NCBI RefSeq assembly: GCF_947172395.1
Contig: NC_069108.1
Location: 8,629,068 to 8,693,067, forward strand
DNA: 64,000 nucleotides
Direction: 5' to 3'
From: Bicyclus anynana
Taxonomy: Eukaryota; Arthropoda; Insecta; Lepidoptera; Nymphalidae
The notes below the pieces were generated by a model that saw only the letters and a program-made list of their open reading frames with translations, was not told the DNA's origin and did not search any database. This document shows, piece after piece, positions 32,828-45,200 of this stretch (the stretch's first letter is position 1; every line of letters begins with the position of its first letter). Both the position numbers and the translations under genes were made by a program.

Positions 32828-33145
32828 ATTATATAATGATTTATTTATTTTGCTATCATCCGCGAAAATTCGGCGAACCCATGCGACAACGTCACCCAGA
32901 TCCGACAAAATACTCTCTACGTACGTTTCACCCCGAAACCGGAGCATCCTCAGGAGATATTATCTCCTGAGGATGCTCCGGTGGTCCGGAGGATCCTCAG
33001 GAGATAATATCGCATGCTCAGGAGATTTGTCGGACCTGGGTGACGTTGTCGCATGGGTTCGCCGAATTTTCGCGGATGATAGCAAAATAAATAAATCATT
33101 ATATAATCATGATGAACTTCCGCAAAGTAACGCCTGCTTCTATCC
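32828..33145. mobile_element. Nested fold-back element flanked by a 15-bp direct repeat
   Basis: AATACTTTAGCAATG occurs at 32813-32827 and 33146-33160. Between them, about 82 bp at the left is repeated in reverse complement up to 33110, and a perfect inner palindrome (CGGAGCATCCTCAGGAGATA...) lies near 32939-32983. The right tail ATGAACTTCCGCAAAGTAAC is unpaired. Confidence 0.8.
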
Positions 33146-34489
33146 AATACTTTAGCAATGTTATATTGTAACTAGATTTTTCAGTCTCAAAAAGTTTATA
33201 TCTTTAATGAAAAACAAAAATAACTTAAGATTTTGTTTGTTGACAGAACTTCAATTCTAAATAAAAAGTATGCAGACATTTAATGATGATAATGATTAAC
33301 TAGTAATGTGTAAAAGCGTAAAACAAACAAACGAGTTCGAAGTGTAACACAACTTTATTATTTATTGACAGCAAATCTGACAGTGATTACGTCAAAATTG
33401 ATAGAAATCTCTCTTCTTTCTAAAAATAAGGCGCCAGTATTTAGAGTTCAGGAAGCTGTATTCAAAGGTAAACATACAGTGTGGGTGTGGGGTGACGTGG
33501 ACAGTACAGACGACGATGGGACGTTGTGTTGTATGTTGTGTGTGTCTTGTTATATGTTGTGTGTGTTGTGTTATATGTTGTGTCCGTGCCACTTTCCTGT
33601 TAGTAGAATATCCGCATTAGAAACGTTCATCACTCATCTGTTTATTGGATGAAAAATGTTATATACATATCAAATTTAGTACGTTAAAAAGTTATTGCGA
33701 GTAGGTCGCCTTAGAATTTCCTGCCCAAACTATTATTGACCATTATTAACAATCATTTATGGGTTATTGAAATAACCGCATTACATGAAAAAATAACCCC
33801 AAAAATATCTCGGCTCGTGTTGCAATGTACGACAAGCTGTAGGACTAAATCCAATTTGCTAATTTAAACAAAGCATATTTTGATATGTTTGAACAACTAA
33901 CCGATAAAATAAAGTTACTCATAAATACTTGTTTTTTTTTTTTAATCTACACAGATTATACAACACATTGACAAGAGTGTAGACAATACAAACAAAAGTA
34001 CTGACTGCAAACAAATTGGAAATGATTTAAATACATACGAAAAACTCCTGTTTAATATTTTACACTACTATTGTAATGTTTAATTCGAGGTACGGATTAT
34101 TATATTACGGAAGATTATATTTATTAATTTCAAATTTAAATTGCTATTTTCCTTTGCTTTGATTTGAGCGATTCTAAGAGCTGTCTATAAGTATTTACCT
34201 ATTTATTTATATGTCTATTGTCTATACTTGTATTTGTATTGTTTACAGCTTGATTTTTAGTCCGAAAATTGTTTAAAGAAATCATAAATACTTTTTTTTA
34301 CCTTTTTTATCTACGTCCTAATACATTATAATTCAATACATTCACAGTAATTATAACGTTATACCCTCATTCAATAATTTAATTCCAAACTTTCTCAATT
34401 CTACGTATACATTCATTTTTCTTTTAATTTAAAGTGTGCCCTAATTTTTTAAATAAAGCCGCTCACTCGCTAAGGCTCCACACAGAAGT

Positions 34490-34745
34490 TATTTAACATG
34501 TTATATAACAACATAAAATATCATGTTATGATGTAGTTATTTATCAAATGTTACGTATAATACTATACTACTAATTTCATGTTATATAGTTATAAAATGT
34601 TATTTAACATGTTATATAACAACATAACATATAATATCATGTTTATGATGTAATTATTCATCCAATGTTACGTATAATATACCCTACTTCTAATTACTAA
34701 TTTCATGTTATATAGTTATGAAATGTTATATAACATGTTATAATA
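34490..34745. repeat. About 120-bp tandem duplication rich in AACATGTTATATAAC
   Basis: AACATGTTATATAACAACAT and CATGTTATATAGTTAT each occur twice or more. The segments are internally palindromic. Confidence 0.75.
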
Positions 34746-35592
34746 TATCTCCTGTGAGGGAGCACTAATACACAACAATACCATTTTTTTCCCATAGACA
34801 CTAACATTTTTTTATCATGTGGAACAGAAAAAAAAAATCATCAAAACTGTTTAAAAAAAACACTATTCACAAAAGTAATAAGCGAACAATATAAAAGGAA
34901 TACTCATACAAAAAAAAAATGTAAATAAAAAAAATCGTTGAATTTCGGTCTCGAAATGCTAATTTTTAATCGCTGGGCTATAAATGCACCCTCTTTTGTA
35001 GAATACCCCCAAAATATTACGCTATGGGGGTATAAGAAATGGTTATGTAGTAAATATTATGAAAAATATACTCAATCTAAATACTAAATCCACCCTCTAT
35101 CAGTAGCGAAGGTACGAATTGAGGCGAAACAAAAATTCCTTTTTTTCTTTCTAAACTAATAATATTAACAGGTAAATATTGATTTTTTGTTTGTTTGTCA
35201 CGATTTAAATAAACCTATCAACCGATTATAAAATAAAAATATTTAACTATTAATTTTTTTTTTTGAGTTAAGCTATAATTTTATCTTTGTATTTTATTAG
35301 GTTACTACGTGGGTGAAACCGCGGGGCGTCTGCTATATATTTCATAAACTACTCATACCGACAGATTTCATTATTTTTAATGTCAATGTGGTTTATATGG
35401 GGGAAGAAAAAAGTTTTTTTGACAATTTTCCTCGTAAACAATCAGTTTTAAACTGGTTTAATTTCAATTTGATTGACAATTCCATGATCAAGATATGGGC
35501 GTTAAACAATCTATTTTTTTTTGTATAGATCAGCTATCCCAAAAAAAAAAAATTGGGCATACCTACTTCAGATAATCTTTTTAACATAAAAA

Positions 35593-35832
35593 TGGAACCG
35601 ACTTCAAAGACGTACTACGGTTATATTGATTTTAACACAAAATTACTAAACCGATTTTAATGAAAATGAATTAGGACCAATCTGAAATATACTCTTTTTA
35701 TTTAAAAAAATAATAATATTCAAATTTTCAAAATTGGTTAATAAATGACGAAGGTATGACGATATACAAACATGAAAAAAAAACATACGCGTCAAATTGA
35801 TAGCCTCCTCATTTTTTTTGATGTCGGTTATA
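35593..35832. mobile_element. AACCGACTTC-type element bounded by inverted ends
   Basis: Left GGAACCGACTTCAAAGACGT; right CTCCTCATTTTTTTTGATGT then CGGTTA. Interior CTAAACCGATTTTAATGA. About 240 bp, no coding capacity. Confidence 0.55.
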
Positions 35833-36710
35833 AATGTACGATATCAACAAAAAAAAAAATAACAAGTACGAATTCCCATTATTTTTGGTGATTTCAATTT
35901 ATTGTACAATAAAGAATTTTACTTCATTCATGCCCAAAATTGACCGTGTCCTTTAAGCAGTATGCTCATTAATAAATACTTTGTTCATGGGCCCATAAAC
36001 TTTCAGTTGGAGTGGAAAGGAAAAGTCATGGATAAAAAAAAATTCATGCCTTATAAAAAATATATAGTTTTAAGGTCATGCCCATTTGAAAAAAAAAATT
36101 TTTTTTTTTTAATATTTGTGTAATTTTGAACTTCATATAATGTTTAACCTCAATTCGAACCTGGGACACTGCAGCTATCCCATTCATTTATAAATACTAT
36201 ATCTACAGCACCTACCTAGCGTACTCTTACGGTGTCTACATCTATCATATTTATTTATATTTAAATATTATCATTAATCTATTCACAAAATACAGTTAAT
36301 TTACACTAAACTAAACGGATTATTCATAAAAATTTCAAACCGTCAAAATTAACAAACATTTTGAAAAAAAAAAACTGTTTTACTGTATTGGTATTAAAAA
36401 AAAAGAAAAAAATTCATAAACCTTGCAAAACGAGCAGGTTTGTTATATGTCAAAAACAAAAAAAAAATACTGAACCAAAAACTTGATGATATAGAAAATA
36501 TTAAAAAAAAAAATTAATTGACGTTTAAAATTTTTACAAATAATCCTCAAACAAATATTTAATAATAATAAATGTAATATGGCGTCACTAGTAAACTAAT
36601 AATTGGCGTCATTTATTAATAAAATCGGTTTCATTACGTCACTTTTTACTTTTTTTTTACGTTAAAAATAAAGCTGAACATTCACTATAAGGCAATGCAA
36701 TGTACATACA

Positions 36711-36900
36711 GGGTGTCCCGTAATTAATGTATAAAACGCAAATGGTAGATACACCATCTAATTATTTAAAAACAAATTTGAATAGTTTTGAAAAATCCCT
36801 ACTAGGGTGACCAAGTTATATTGTTATTTCGGATTTTATCAAATTTTTTTAACTTGAATAAAAAAAAAATTAAATCAATTTTTTTTTAATTTTTTGATGT
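36711..36900 (+). mobile_element. ACAGGGTGTCCC element, left end only
   Basis: ACAGGGTGTCCCGTAATTAA matches the left end at 56569. A right end was not found nearby. Confidence 0.5.
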
Positions 36901-37223
36901 TGTAACATACATAAAAAAAATATAAATAAAAAAATAACTCATTGACGTAATGTTACTTGAGCTATGCAATGGGCGAAGGGCATTACAAAAAGGCGTGGGA
37001 GCGAGACCTCGCAGTTAATATAAAAAAAAAATTACAATAAATATATAAAAACCATTTGTATCAATAATTTCATCAATTTAGTGATTGTACAACTTTATTT
37101 CCACCATATTATGTTACAAAAAATCAAAACATACATATCTCAAACGAGACTTATGTCGTATGTAACGAAGTTTCACTTATAATTATTCATTTGACTGTCA
37201 TACCAAATTCATGCATATATATA

Positions 37224-37829
37224 CTCAGAGGCACAATTATCCGCCCACTTTAATATGCTCACGGTTCCAGTCAAAAAATGCTGCGCATTACCAATGCTCC
37301 TTGGTACATCAAAAATGATCGCCTGCATAGTGAACTAAAAATTAAAACTATAATTTTTTTTTTTATTCTTTACAAGTTAGCCCTTGACTACAATCTCACC
37401 TGATGGTAAGTGATGATGCAGTCTAAGATGGAAGCGGGCTAACTTGTTATTAGGAGGATGAAAATCCACACCCCTTTCGGTTTCTACACGGCATCGTACC
37501 GGAACGCTAAATCGCTTGGCGGTACGTCTTTGCCGGTAGGATGGTAACTAGCCAAGACCGAAGCCTCTCACCAGCCAAAAAGAGAAGCACACTCAATAAA
37601 AACATACCAAAAGAGTATTATTAACATCCAAATCAACTTGCAAGGATGATGAAGAAACCTGGTACAACCTTCAAAAGGCTCAAGAGACCGAGCACCACAA
37701 GATGTCATGAAATAGACACTATATATATTTGGGCAAATCACTTACTCACGTCAGATTGCAGGAATACTGAGACTAAAAAAAAACTTTAATATGAGTATTT
37801 TAAAGTGGGCGGATAATTGTGCCTCTGAG
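37224..37829. mobile_element. 606-bp TA-flanked element with perfect 29-bp inverted ends
   Basis: Positions 37224-37252 (CTCAGAGGCACAATTATCCG...) and 37801-37829 are exact reverse complements. TA flanks both sides, suggesting a Tc1/mariner-type MITE. A SINE A is inserted at 37355-37576. No transposase. Confidence 0.85.
37355..37576 (-). mobile_element. SINE family A inside the 606-bp element
   Basis: Reverse copy from the poly(T) and TTCTTTACAAGTTAGCCCTT to CGAAGCCTCTCACCAGCC. The head is missing. Confidence 0.85.
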
Positions 37830-39070
37830 TATATAAAGACTATTTAAAAAATAGTCTTAGGTATTCATTGATTAAAAAAATACGGCGTATCACACCGGAC
37901 AGTGCCATGACCGTGCACTGAACGTTAACAGTACTGAACCATAGACATAATATTGTATAGAGATGACAAAGTTCGTTGTATAACACTTTGTCTATAGTCA
38001 ACGACAGACATATCTACGAGCTATAACTAGTATACAAATGACAATACGATCGAATAATAGACGTTAAGTGCAAAAAAACTGAACCAAATTATTTTTAACC
38101 GACTCCATGAAAAGCGGGTTATGAATTCAACTCTTATTATGTGTTTGTATACTTTTTTGCACATATCTCAAAAATTTCAAGTCATACTAAAAAAAATTGT
38201 CACGACTAGGTAATACTCCAAATTAGGTAACATTAACAGTTTTATCAAAACTGCTTTAGTAAACCTCATTTGGTTCAGTTTTAGTGCAATTGCCTCCAAT
38301 ATCGATTCAATGTATATTCATTACTGATAAATACGTAACAAATTCCTATAAATTTTATTTGGCAGTGACGGACACCTTACAATTTTGTCCTGAAACAAAA
38401 ACAACTGAGGTCATTAAAATAATTATATGAGTGCAAAGAAAATCGGCATGAGTGCACAAATAATCGACATGAGTGCATGGAAAATAAACATGAGTGTACC
38501 AAACATCAACATGATATTTTTAAGAATGTACATAAGTGTAGAGTTTTAATGAATAAAATCATTCATATTATCTAACTTTCAAAATTGTATGTCTCATATC
38601 CACTGTCTAAATAGTCAGTTGAGTTGCCATGAGTATATTCAACAGAAAAGGGCATATAAACAAATGTATTAAAACAACAAACTCAGCCAAGGTTTTTCGA
38701 CATGACTGTATGTATGTCTGTATATTTATTAGACAATTATTGAATGAAAGTTTATCAGGTCTAACAATTCTCACTAAGAATGTTACCAATAAACCCTGAG
38801 TGACAGAGAATGACCTTGAGTGGAGTCACGCACTTGCGAATGATGTGTGTAGGGTTAAAGGCGCCTTTGACAGATATCACTACCCTTTTCCACTCAAGTC
38901 ACTCTCTTACCGTCTAACCCATAACAACCCAGGATTATTGTCCAACAAAGGTGTGGACGGATCGAACGCCACGACAAGAATAAGCTAGACGGTCTTCCAC
39001 TACTCTCCACCTAGCTTCGTACTATCTCAACTCATGACAACACGAGCCGACTGATCAAATAACTTACTCG
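37830..39070. other. dsh downstream region
   Basis: It contains degenerate 21-bp-type units at 38425-38520 (CATGAGTGCA...AAATCG) and the candidate dsh poly(A) signal. No gene was seen; a 62-codon frame near 38800 is not supported. Confidence 0.4.
38725..38730 (-). terminator. Candidate dsh poly(A) signal
   Basis: AATAAA on the minus strand about 545 bp after the dsh stop codon. The 3' UTR up to here would contain the 21-bp minisatellite. Other sites further down are possible. Confidence 0.3.
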
Positions 39071-39074
39071 CGCT

Positions 39075-39258
39075 GACAAGTGCATAGAAAATCAACATGT
39101 GTGTATAGAAAATTGACATGAGTGCATAGAAAATTAACATGAGTGCATAGAAAATCAACATGAGTGTATAGAAAATTGACATGAGTGCATAGAAAATTAA
39201 CATGAGTGCATAGAAAATCGACGTGAGTGTACAGAAAATCGTAATGAGTGTATAGGCA
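39075..39258. repeat. 21-bp minisatellite next to the dsh stop codon, about 8 copies
   Basis: The unit is CATGAGTGCATAGAAAATCA plus one base, with alternating GCA/GTA and CAA/TGA/TAA variants. It starts about 17 bp beyond the stop, so it lies in the 3' UTR. Confidence 0.93.
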
Positions 39259-39274
39259 ATCGCACAGCGTACCG

Positions 39275-42200
39275 TTAGAGGAAGAGCACGGGGCGGTCGG
39301 TGGCGCGGTCCGAGCCGCTGGAGTGCGAGTGCGAGCGGCGCGCGCCGCCGCCGCCGCCGTCCGCCGCCGCACTGGCGCCCGACCCGCTCGACGTCGACTT
39401 CACCTCGTTCTCGCGCGCCGCTGCAACACACACCACACACTTAGTAGAGTCAGAGAGGGGTCAGAGATGGGAGCGGGGGGAAGAACGGAGGAGGGAGAAC
39501 ACAAATTGTGCATTTGTTAAAATTATCATATACTAGCGGACCCGTTCAAGCTTCGTTTTGATATAAGTGCACTTATTCTCTATCCCTACTCTACCCTTCT
39601 ATACCTCTACCCCTACCGCTTAACTCTTAAACGTTTGTATGAGAAATAGAAAAGGGCAGTTTTTAGGGGTTTCCCGGAAATTATTTGATTTTTTCTCAAC
39701 TTTTAAACCTTCCCTATACCTCCACGAACATTTCAAGACCAAGATAAGATAAATCCGTTAAGCCGTTCTCGAGTTTTAGCGAGACTAACGAACAGCAATT
39801 CATTTTTATATATATAGATAAATAGATAGATTACAGGTACAGCAGGTTTTCTTCCTGACACTCTGACTCATCTCTTTAGCATTTTAGAAATGTTTGTAAA
39901 TCATAAATCAGCCCATTTTAAATACATTTAAATTTAATAAAAAGATTGAAAATCATAGACGAATGTTTTAGTAATACATGGATTCACCGTGCAGGTGCCG
40001 GGTCCATCGCGTGGTAGAGAGAAAAACTCCGAGCAAAGTCCAGGACTTGTGACTACTGGATGTAGGGTTAAGGAATTCCTTGACAATCGATTAACACTCC
40101 CCTTCTCTTCTCGTGCTGTTCTCCCTGCCTAGACACATTTGGTAAGATCCTATTAGTGCAGCTTTGGATACTCGTTCTAATATAGAACTAGCTGCACTTC
40201 TAGAGAGGCCAAGGTCTTTAAGCAAGTTATAAAGAGATTTTTGCTGGTAATCCTCTCGCACCTACTTCTACGACGTATAGACTAACGATATAGCCATTTT
40301 TAGTTAGTTCATTTGTTAGATCATAATATTTATTCACTTATAAATTGTGGTTATAAATTTTTCATGGATACGAGTATAATTATTCAATTAGCAAGTGTAT
40401 AATGGACATTCGAACATGAGTGTATATAAAAATCGACATGAGTGTATAGAAAATCGACTACAATTAAACAGCATCGTTATTAACATTAAATGACATGGCA
40501 ATCGAAGGCTAATGAGGCTAGCCATACAAAGAAAGGTAAAAATTCAAAAATCATTCATTTCAATTAGGCTTAGCTTACAAGCACTTTTGAAACATTAAGT
40601 TATGTCATGATTGTGGTAAGTAAAGTCGAAAACTGATGAAAACTTAAAATTAAAGTTACAAGTGAGACATACCAGTGGGCTCCTTGGCGGTGAGGTGGTC
40701 GGAGCCGGCGCTGGAGCCCCCGCTACCGGACAGCACGCTCTCTTCGCGATTGTAACTGGAACATTACAATATTTCATCATTCATCAATCATCATATTCAC
40801 AAACAAAATCTTCACTCATCATAATACTTCATTATACAGCAATAGCATTTTTCATATGGCACCTCTTATTTACAACAAATTCGTTCTCAGAATGAGAGGG
40901 GTTAGGCCACTAGTCCAATAGTCCACCACTCTGGCCCAATGCGGTTTGGCAGACTTCACACATGCAGAGAATCAAGAAAATTCTCTGGTATGCAGGTTTC
41001 CTCACGATGATTTCCTTCATCGTTTGAGACACGTGATATCTAATTTCTTAAAATGCACACAACGGAAAAGTTGAAGGTGCATGCCCCGGACCCAATTAAA
41101 CCTATGCCCTCTGAATCGAAGGCAGAGGTCATTTCCACTGGGCTATCATGGCTATTCATTTTCTTGTTGAATAATAGAAATCACTGTTATGCGGGCGGTT
41201 AGGTAGTAGTTAAAAATTAGAGTAGGGTAGGGAAGGATAGGGGTAGGGTATGAGTCAAAGCAAAGCTTGACCGGGTCAGCTAGTGTATATATAATATGCT
41301 ATGATATATAACTCACCCATATATGGTGTGTTCGCTGGTGACACAGGAGCTGTACTTGAAGGGTATGGGCTGGTAGCCGTACGAGCCAGCGTACGGCATG
41401 TAGCCCGGCCCCATCATGCTGCAACCACAACACGGTGAGTGTTAACGACATTACAGTGCATTGACAACAATGAGTGCGTGTGTTAACGACATTAGAGTGC
41501 ATTGACAACAATGAGTGCGTGTAATAACGACATTAGAGTGCATGTGTTGACAACAATGAGTGCGTGTATTAACGATAATGAGTGCGTGTATTAACAGTAG
41601 TACTTGGATGACCGTTATTTTTTTTTGGTAAATTTTAAGATTGTTTTATTGCCTTTACATTTAAATGAACAATTATTATTATTGCCCCGAAACTGCCCCT
41701 GCATACTAAATTTCTTGAAAATTGTTGGAGCCTTTTCTGAGATTTCAGTTTATCACACTAATATTATAAATTGCGAAAGTTTGTGGTGTATTGTTCCATT
41801 CATCCCGGAAAAAGCCCTGGTTCCCGCAGGATTTGTGAAAAACTGAATTCCACGCGGACAAGGTCGCGAGCGGTCGCTAGTTTAATATACATACGAAAAT
41901 ATGCTTGTTTAAATGTATCAGATTGAGTGTATGTATTAACCGCATTGACTATGTGTTAACAAAAATGGGTGTATTTAACAACACTGAGTTATTGCACTTA
42001 ATGTGCTTGCATGTACTAAAATTGAAGGTGTGTAATAATAAAATAGTGTGCGTGTATTAAAAACATCAATTGCGTGTAAGAACAAAATTGAGTGCTTGTA
42101 TTAACAACACACTCGTTCACTCATTGGGCCGTGCACTCACTTGGGGTTGGGCAGCGGCGCCAAGGTGTCGGAGGCGAGGCTGTCCTGGTCGGCGCTCCGG

Positions 42201-45200
42201 AGGCGCAGCGCCGCCATGTCGGCGCACAGCTCGCCCGCCACGTAGTAGCACTGCTCCGAGAACGTTATCTTGTTCACCGTGTGCCTTATGAAGCCGGCCT
42301 GTAGTCAGAACAATCATATTACATACACTTATCTACACTATGTCTGTGTGGTCTGTCTGTGTGGTCTGTCAGTGGGTGGGTGTAATGTAGCATAGTCTGT
42401 GAGGGGTGGAAGTAATGTAACCATGTCTGTGAGAGGTGGGTGTAATGTAACATGGTCTGTAAGTGGGTGGAAGTAATGTAAAAATGTCTGTGAGAGGTGG
42501 GTGTAATGTAACATGGTCTGTCAGTGGGTGGAAGTAATGTAACATGGTCTGTAAGTGGGTGGAAGTAATGTAACATGGTCTGTAAGTGGGTGGAAGTAAT
42601 GTAACATGGTCTGTCAGTAGGTATAATGTAACCTGGTCTGCGAGTGGGTGGAAGTAATGTAACATGGTCTGTAAATGGGTGGAACTAATGTAACATGGTC
42701 TGTAAGTGGGTGGAAGTAATGTAAAAATGTCTGTGAGAGGTGGGTGTAATGTAACATGGTCTGTCAGTGGGTGGAAGTAATGTAACATGGTCTGTAAATG
42801 GGTGGAACTAATGTAACATGGTCTGTAAGTGGTTGTAAGTAATGTAACATGGTCTGTAAATGGGTAGAAGTAATGTAACATAGTCTGTATGTGGGTGGAT
42901 ATAATGAATGTAATATGGTCTGTAAATGGGTGGAAGTAATTTAACATAGTCTGTATGTGGGTGGATCTAATGAATGTAATATAGTCTGTAAGTGGGTGGA
43001 AGTAACGTAGCATGGTCTGTAAATGGGTAGAAGTAATGTAACATAGTCTGTATGTGGGTGGATATAATGAATGTAATATGGTCTGTAAATGGGTGGAAGT
43101 AATGTAACATAGTCTGTGTATGTGGGTGGATATAATGAATGTAATATGTTCTGTAAGTGGGTAGAAGTAATGTGACATGGTCTGTAAGTGGGTGGAAGTA
43201 ATGTTACACGGTCTGTAAGTGGGGCTCACCTTGAGCATGTGCGAGGCGTACTTGCGCGCGTCGCGGCGGTCCGCCACGCCGGCCACGTGCTGCAGGATCC
43301 AGTCCACGACGTCGGCGCCGATGAACGCGTTGGGTATCGTGATCTTGAGCCACATGCGGTCGCGGATCTCCAGCCCTGGCAAATACAATTATTATATTCA
43401 TACTAGCTGACGCCGCGCAGTTTTACCCGCGTGGTTCCCGTTCCCATAGGAAAACGGGGATAATATATAGCCTTTCTCGATAAATAGGCTATCTAACACT
43501 GAAAGAATTTTTCAAATCGGACCAGTAGTTCCTGAACGCTTTCAAACAAACTCTTCAGCTTTATATATTAGTATATATAGATTAGAGAAATTGGAACTAT
43601 ACAATACATATTGAAATCAATGTTTTCTAAAGTCTAAAAAATTAAATGAAAATTTCCTTTTTACGCTAAAAATAAAAAAAATCGATTTTAATGATTGCTT
43701 GTATCATAAAATAAAATTGTATTCAAAATGTCTTTTACTACACTCCATATTAATGACTCTATGTTGATAATCGATGGACATAGTCAGTAAGTTAGTATGG
43801 ATTACAAATTTTCTATAGGACAAACAAAAACCTAATCAAAAATGTCGAACAGCTCTGGGACCATGCATGATTTAAAAATATGTTGTTGCTAAACAACCCA
43901 TATTCGGCTCACTGCTGAGCTCGAGTCTCCTCACAGAATGAGATAGGTCAAGCCAATAGTCCACCACGCTGGCCCAATGCGGATTGGCAGACTTCACACA
44001 CGCAGAGAATTAAGAAAATTCTCTGGTATGCAGGTTTTTCCTTCACCATTGGAGACACATTATATTTAATTTCTTGAAACAACTGAAAACTTGGAGGAGC
44101 ACGCCCTGGACCAGATTCACACCTACACCCTCCAAAGCAACGGCAGAGGTCATATCTACTGAGTTATCACGTCTCTCACAATTTAAAAATATATCTCACC
44201 TGAATCAGGACTCAACATGGCCCTAACGATCCTCGCCATGTCCATACCAATGGCAAGGGTGGGCTCCGCAGGCAGCGAGCCCACGTCGGAGCCCCGCTCG
44301 GGGATGGAGCCCGCCGGCAGCGTGGAGAGCGGCGGCGGAGGGTACGCCTCGCGCAGCGCCTGGGTGTGTGCCACCCAGGCACCTGGAGGAGCCGACACCA
44401 ACATGAAATTGTCATCATTAACAGCCTCAGACCAATTATAGAAGGACCTGTATCACACTCATAGTCACAAACAAAATTGTCTGTCATTTTCTGAGGAAAA
44501 CGATCTTAGATTTGGTATATATCTTTCACACCATCCGTTTTTTACACCATTCAACTTTTTTATTAACCGACGAACACGATTACAACTATTTAACATTGAT
44601 ACTATAGAAACAGCTTTTATAATCGTATTAGATCATTGATCATATACTTTGACAGAAAAGTAACATCTAGCGAGGCAGATCCTATACAATAGTTGGTCTG
44701 AGTTAACAGCATATGCATTAAATTATTGGTTCGCAAAGTGGTCCAGAACCCCCAAGGGTTCACAGGAGACTCGACGGTCTGCGTTGGCGTGACAAAAATG
44801 GGGTTTGTAACCGGGGTCCATGATATCTAGTTTCGTATTGAATGGGGTGCTGTCTAAATAAAACAAATGAGAATTTATTGGACTCTTGTGCTTTGAGTAG
44901 ATGTTTATTTTTTTGCTCTGTTTTTCTGATGCAATCAGTCGGCAGACTATTGGCCAGTTTCTTCATCGCAAGTAACAGTCAATGTAACGTCATAAATCAA
45001 GTGAAAAAAGTATTCACTGAAAAATAAAGGCTTTACATGAAGAAACTGGCTGAAAGAGCAGAGCTGTTGTAGGAAAATTTGAGTAAATGTTAAATAATTA
45101 AAAGTAAAGTTGAATAAGGAGGCTTTCTGCATCCACATCTTTGGGTTCACGTAGTTTACGTCTGTGAAAAACATGACACCCTTATTATTATTATATACTA

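Larger units (their letters stand above)
33161..37223. other. AT-rich gene-poor intergenic region
   Basis: About 4 kb without a supported gene. It contains a pair of tandem segments at 34490-34745, an AACCGACTTC element at 35593-35832, a Helitron-like scrap near 35300-35335, and a partial ACAGGGTGTCCC element from 36711. Confidence 0.45.

Noticed and set aside
39248..39536. Plus-strand frames of 78-90 codons
   Set aside because: They are antisense to the GC-rich last dsh exon.
42369..43388. 339-codon minus-strand frame rich in STHLQTMLHYF
   Set aside because: The first part is dsh exon 4; the rest is the 31-bp intronic minisatellite. It is kept only as a note on possible intron retention.
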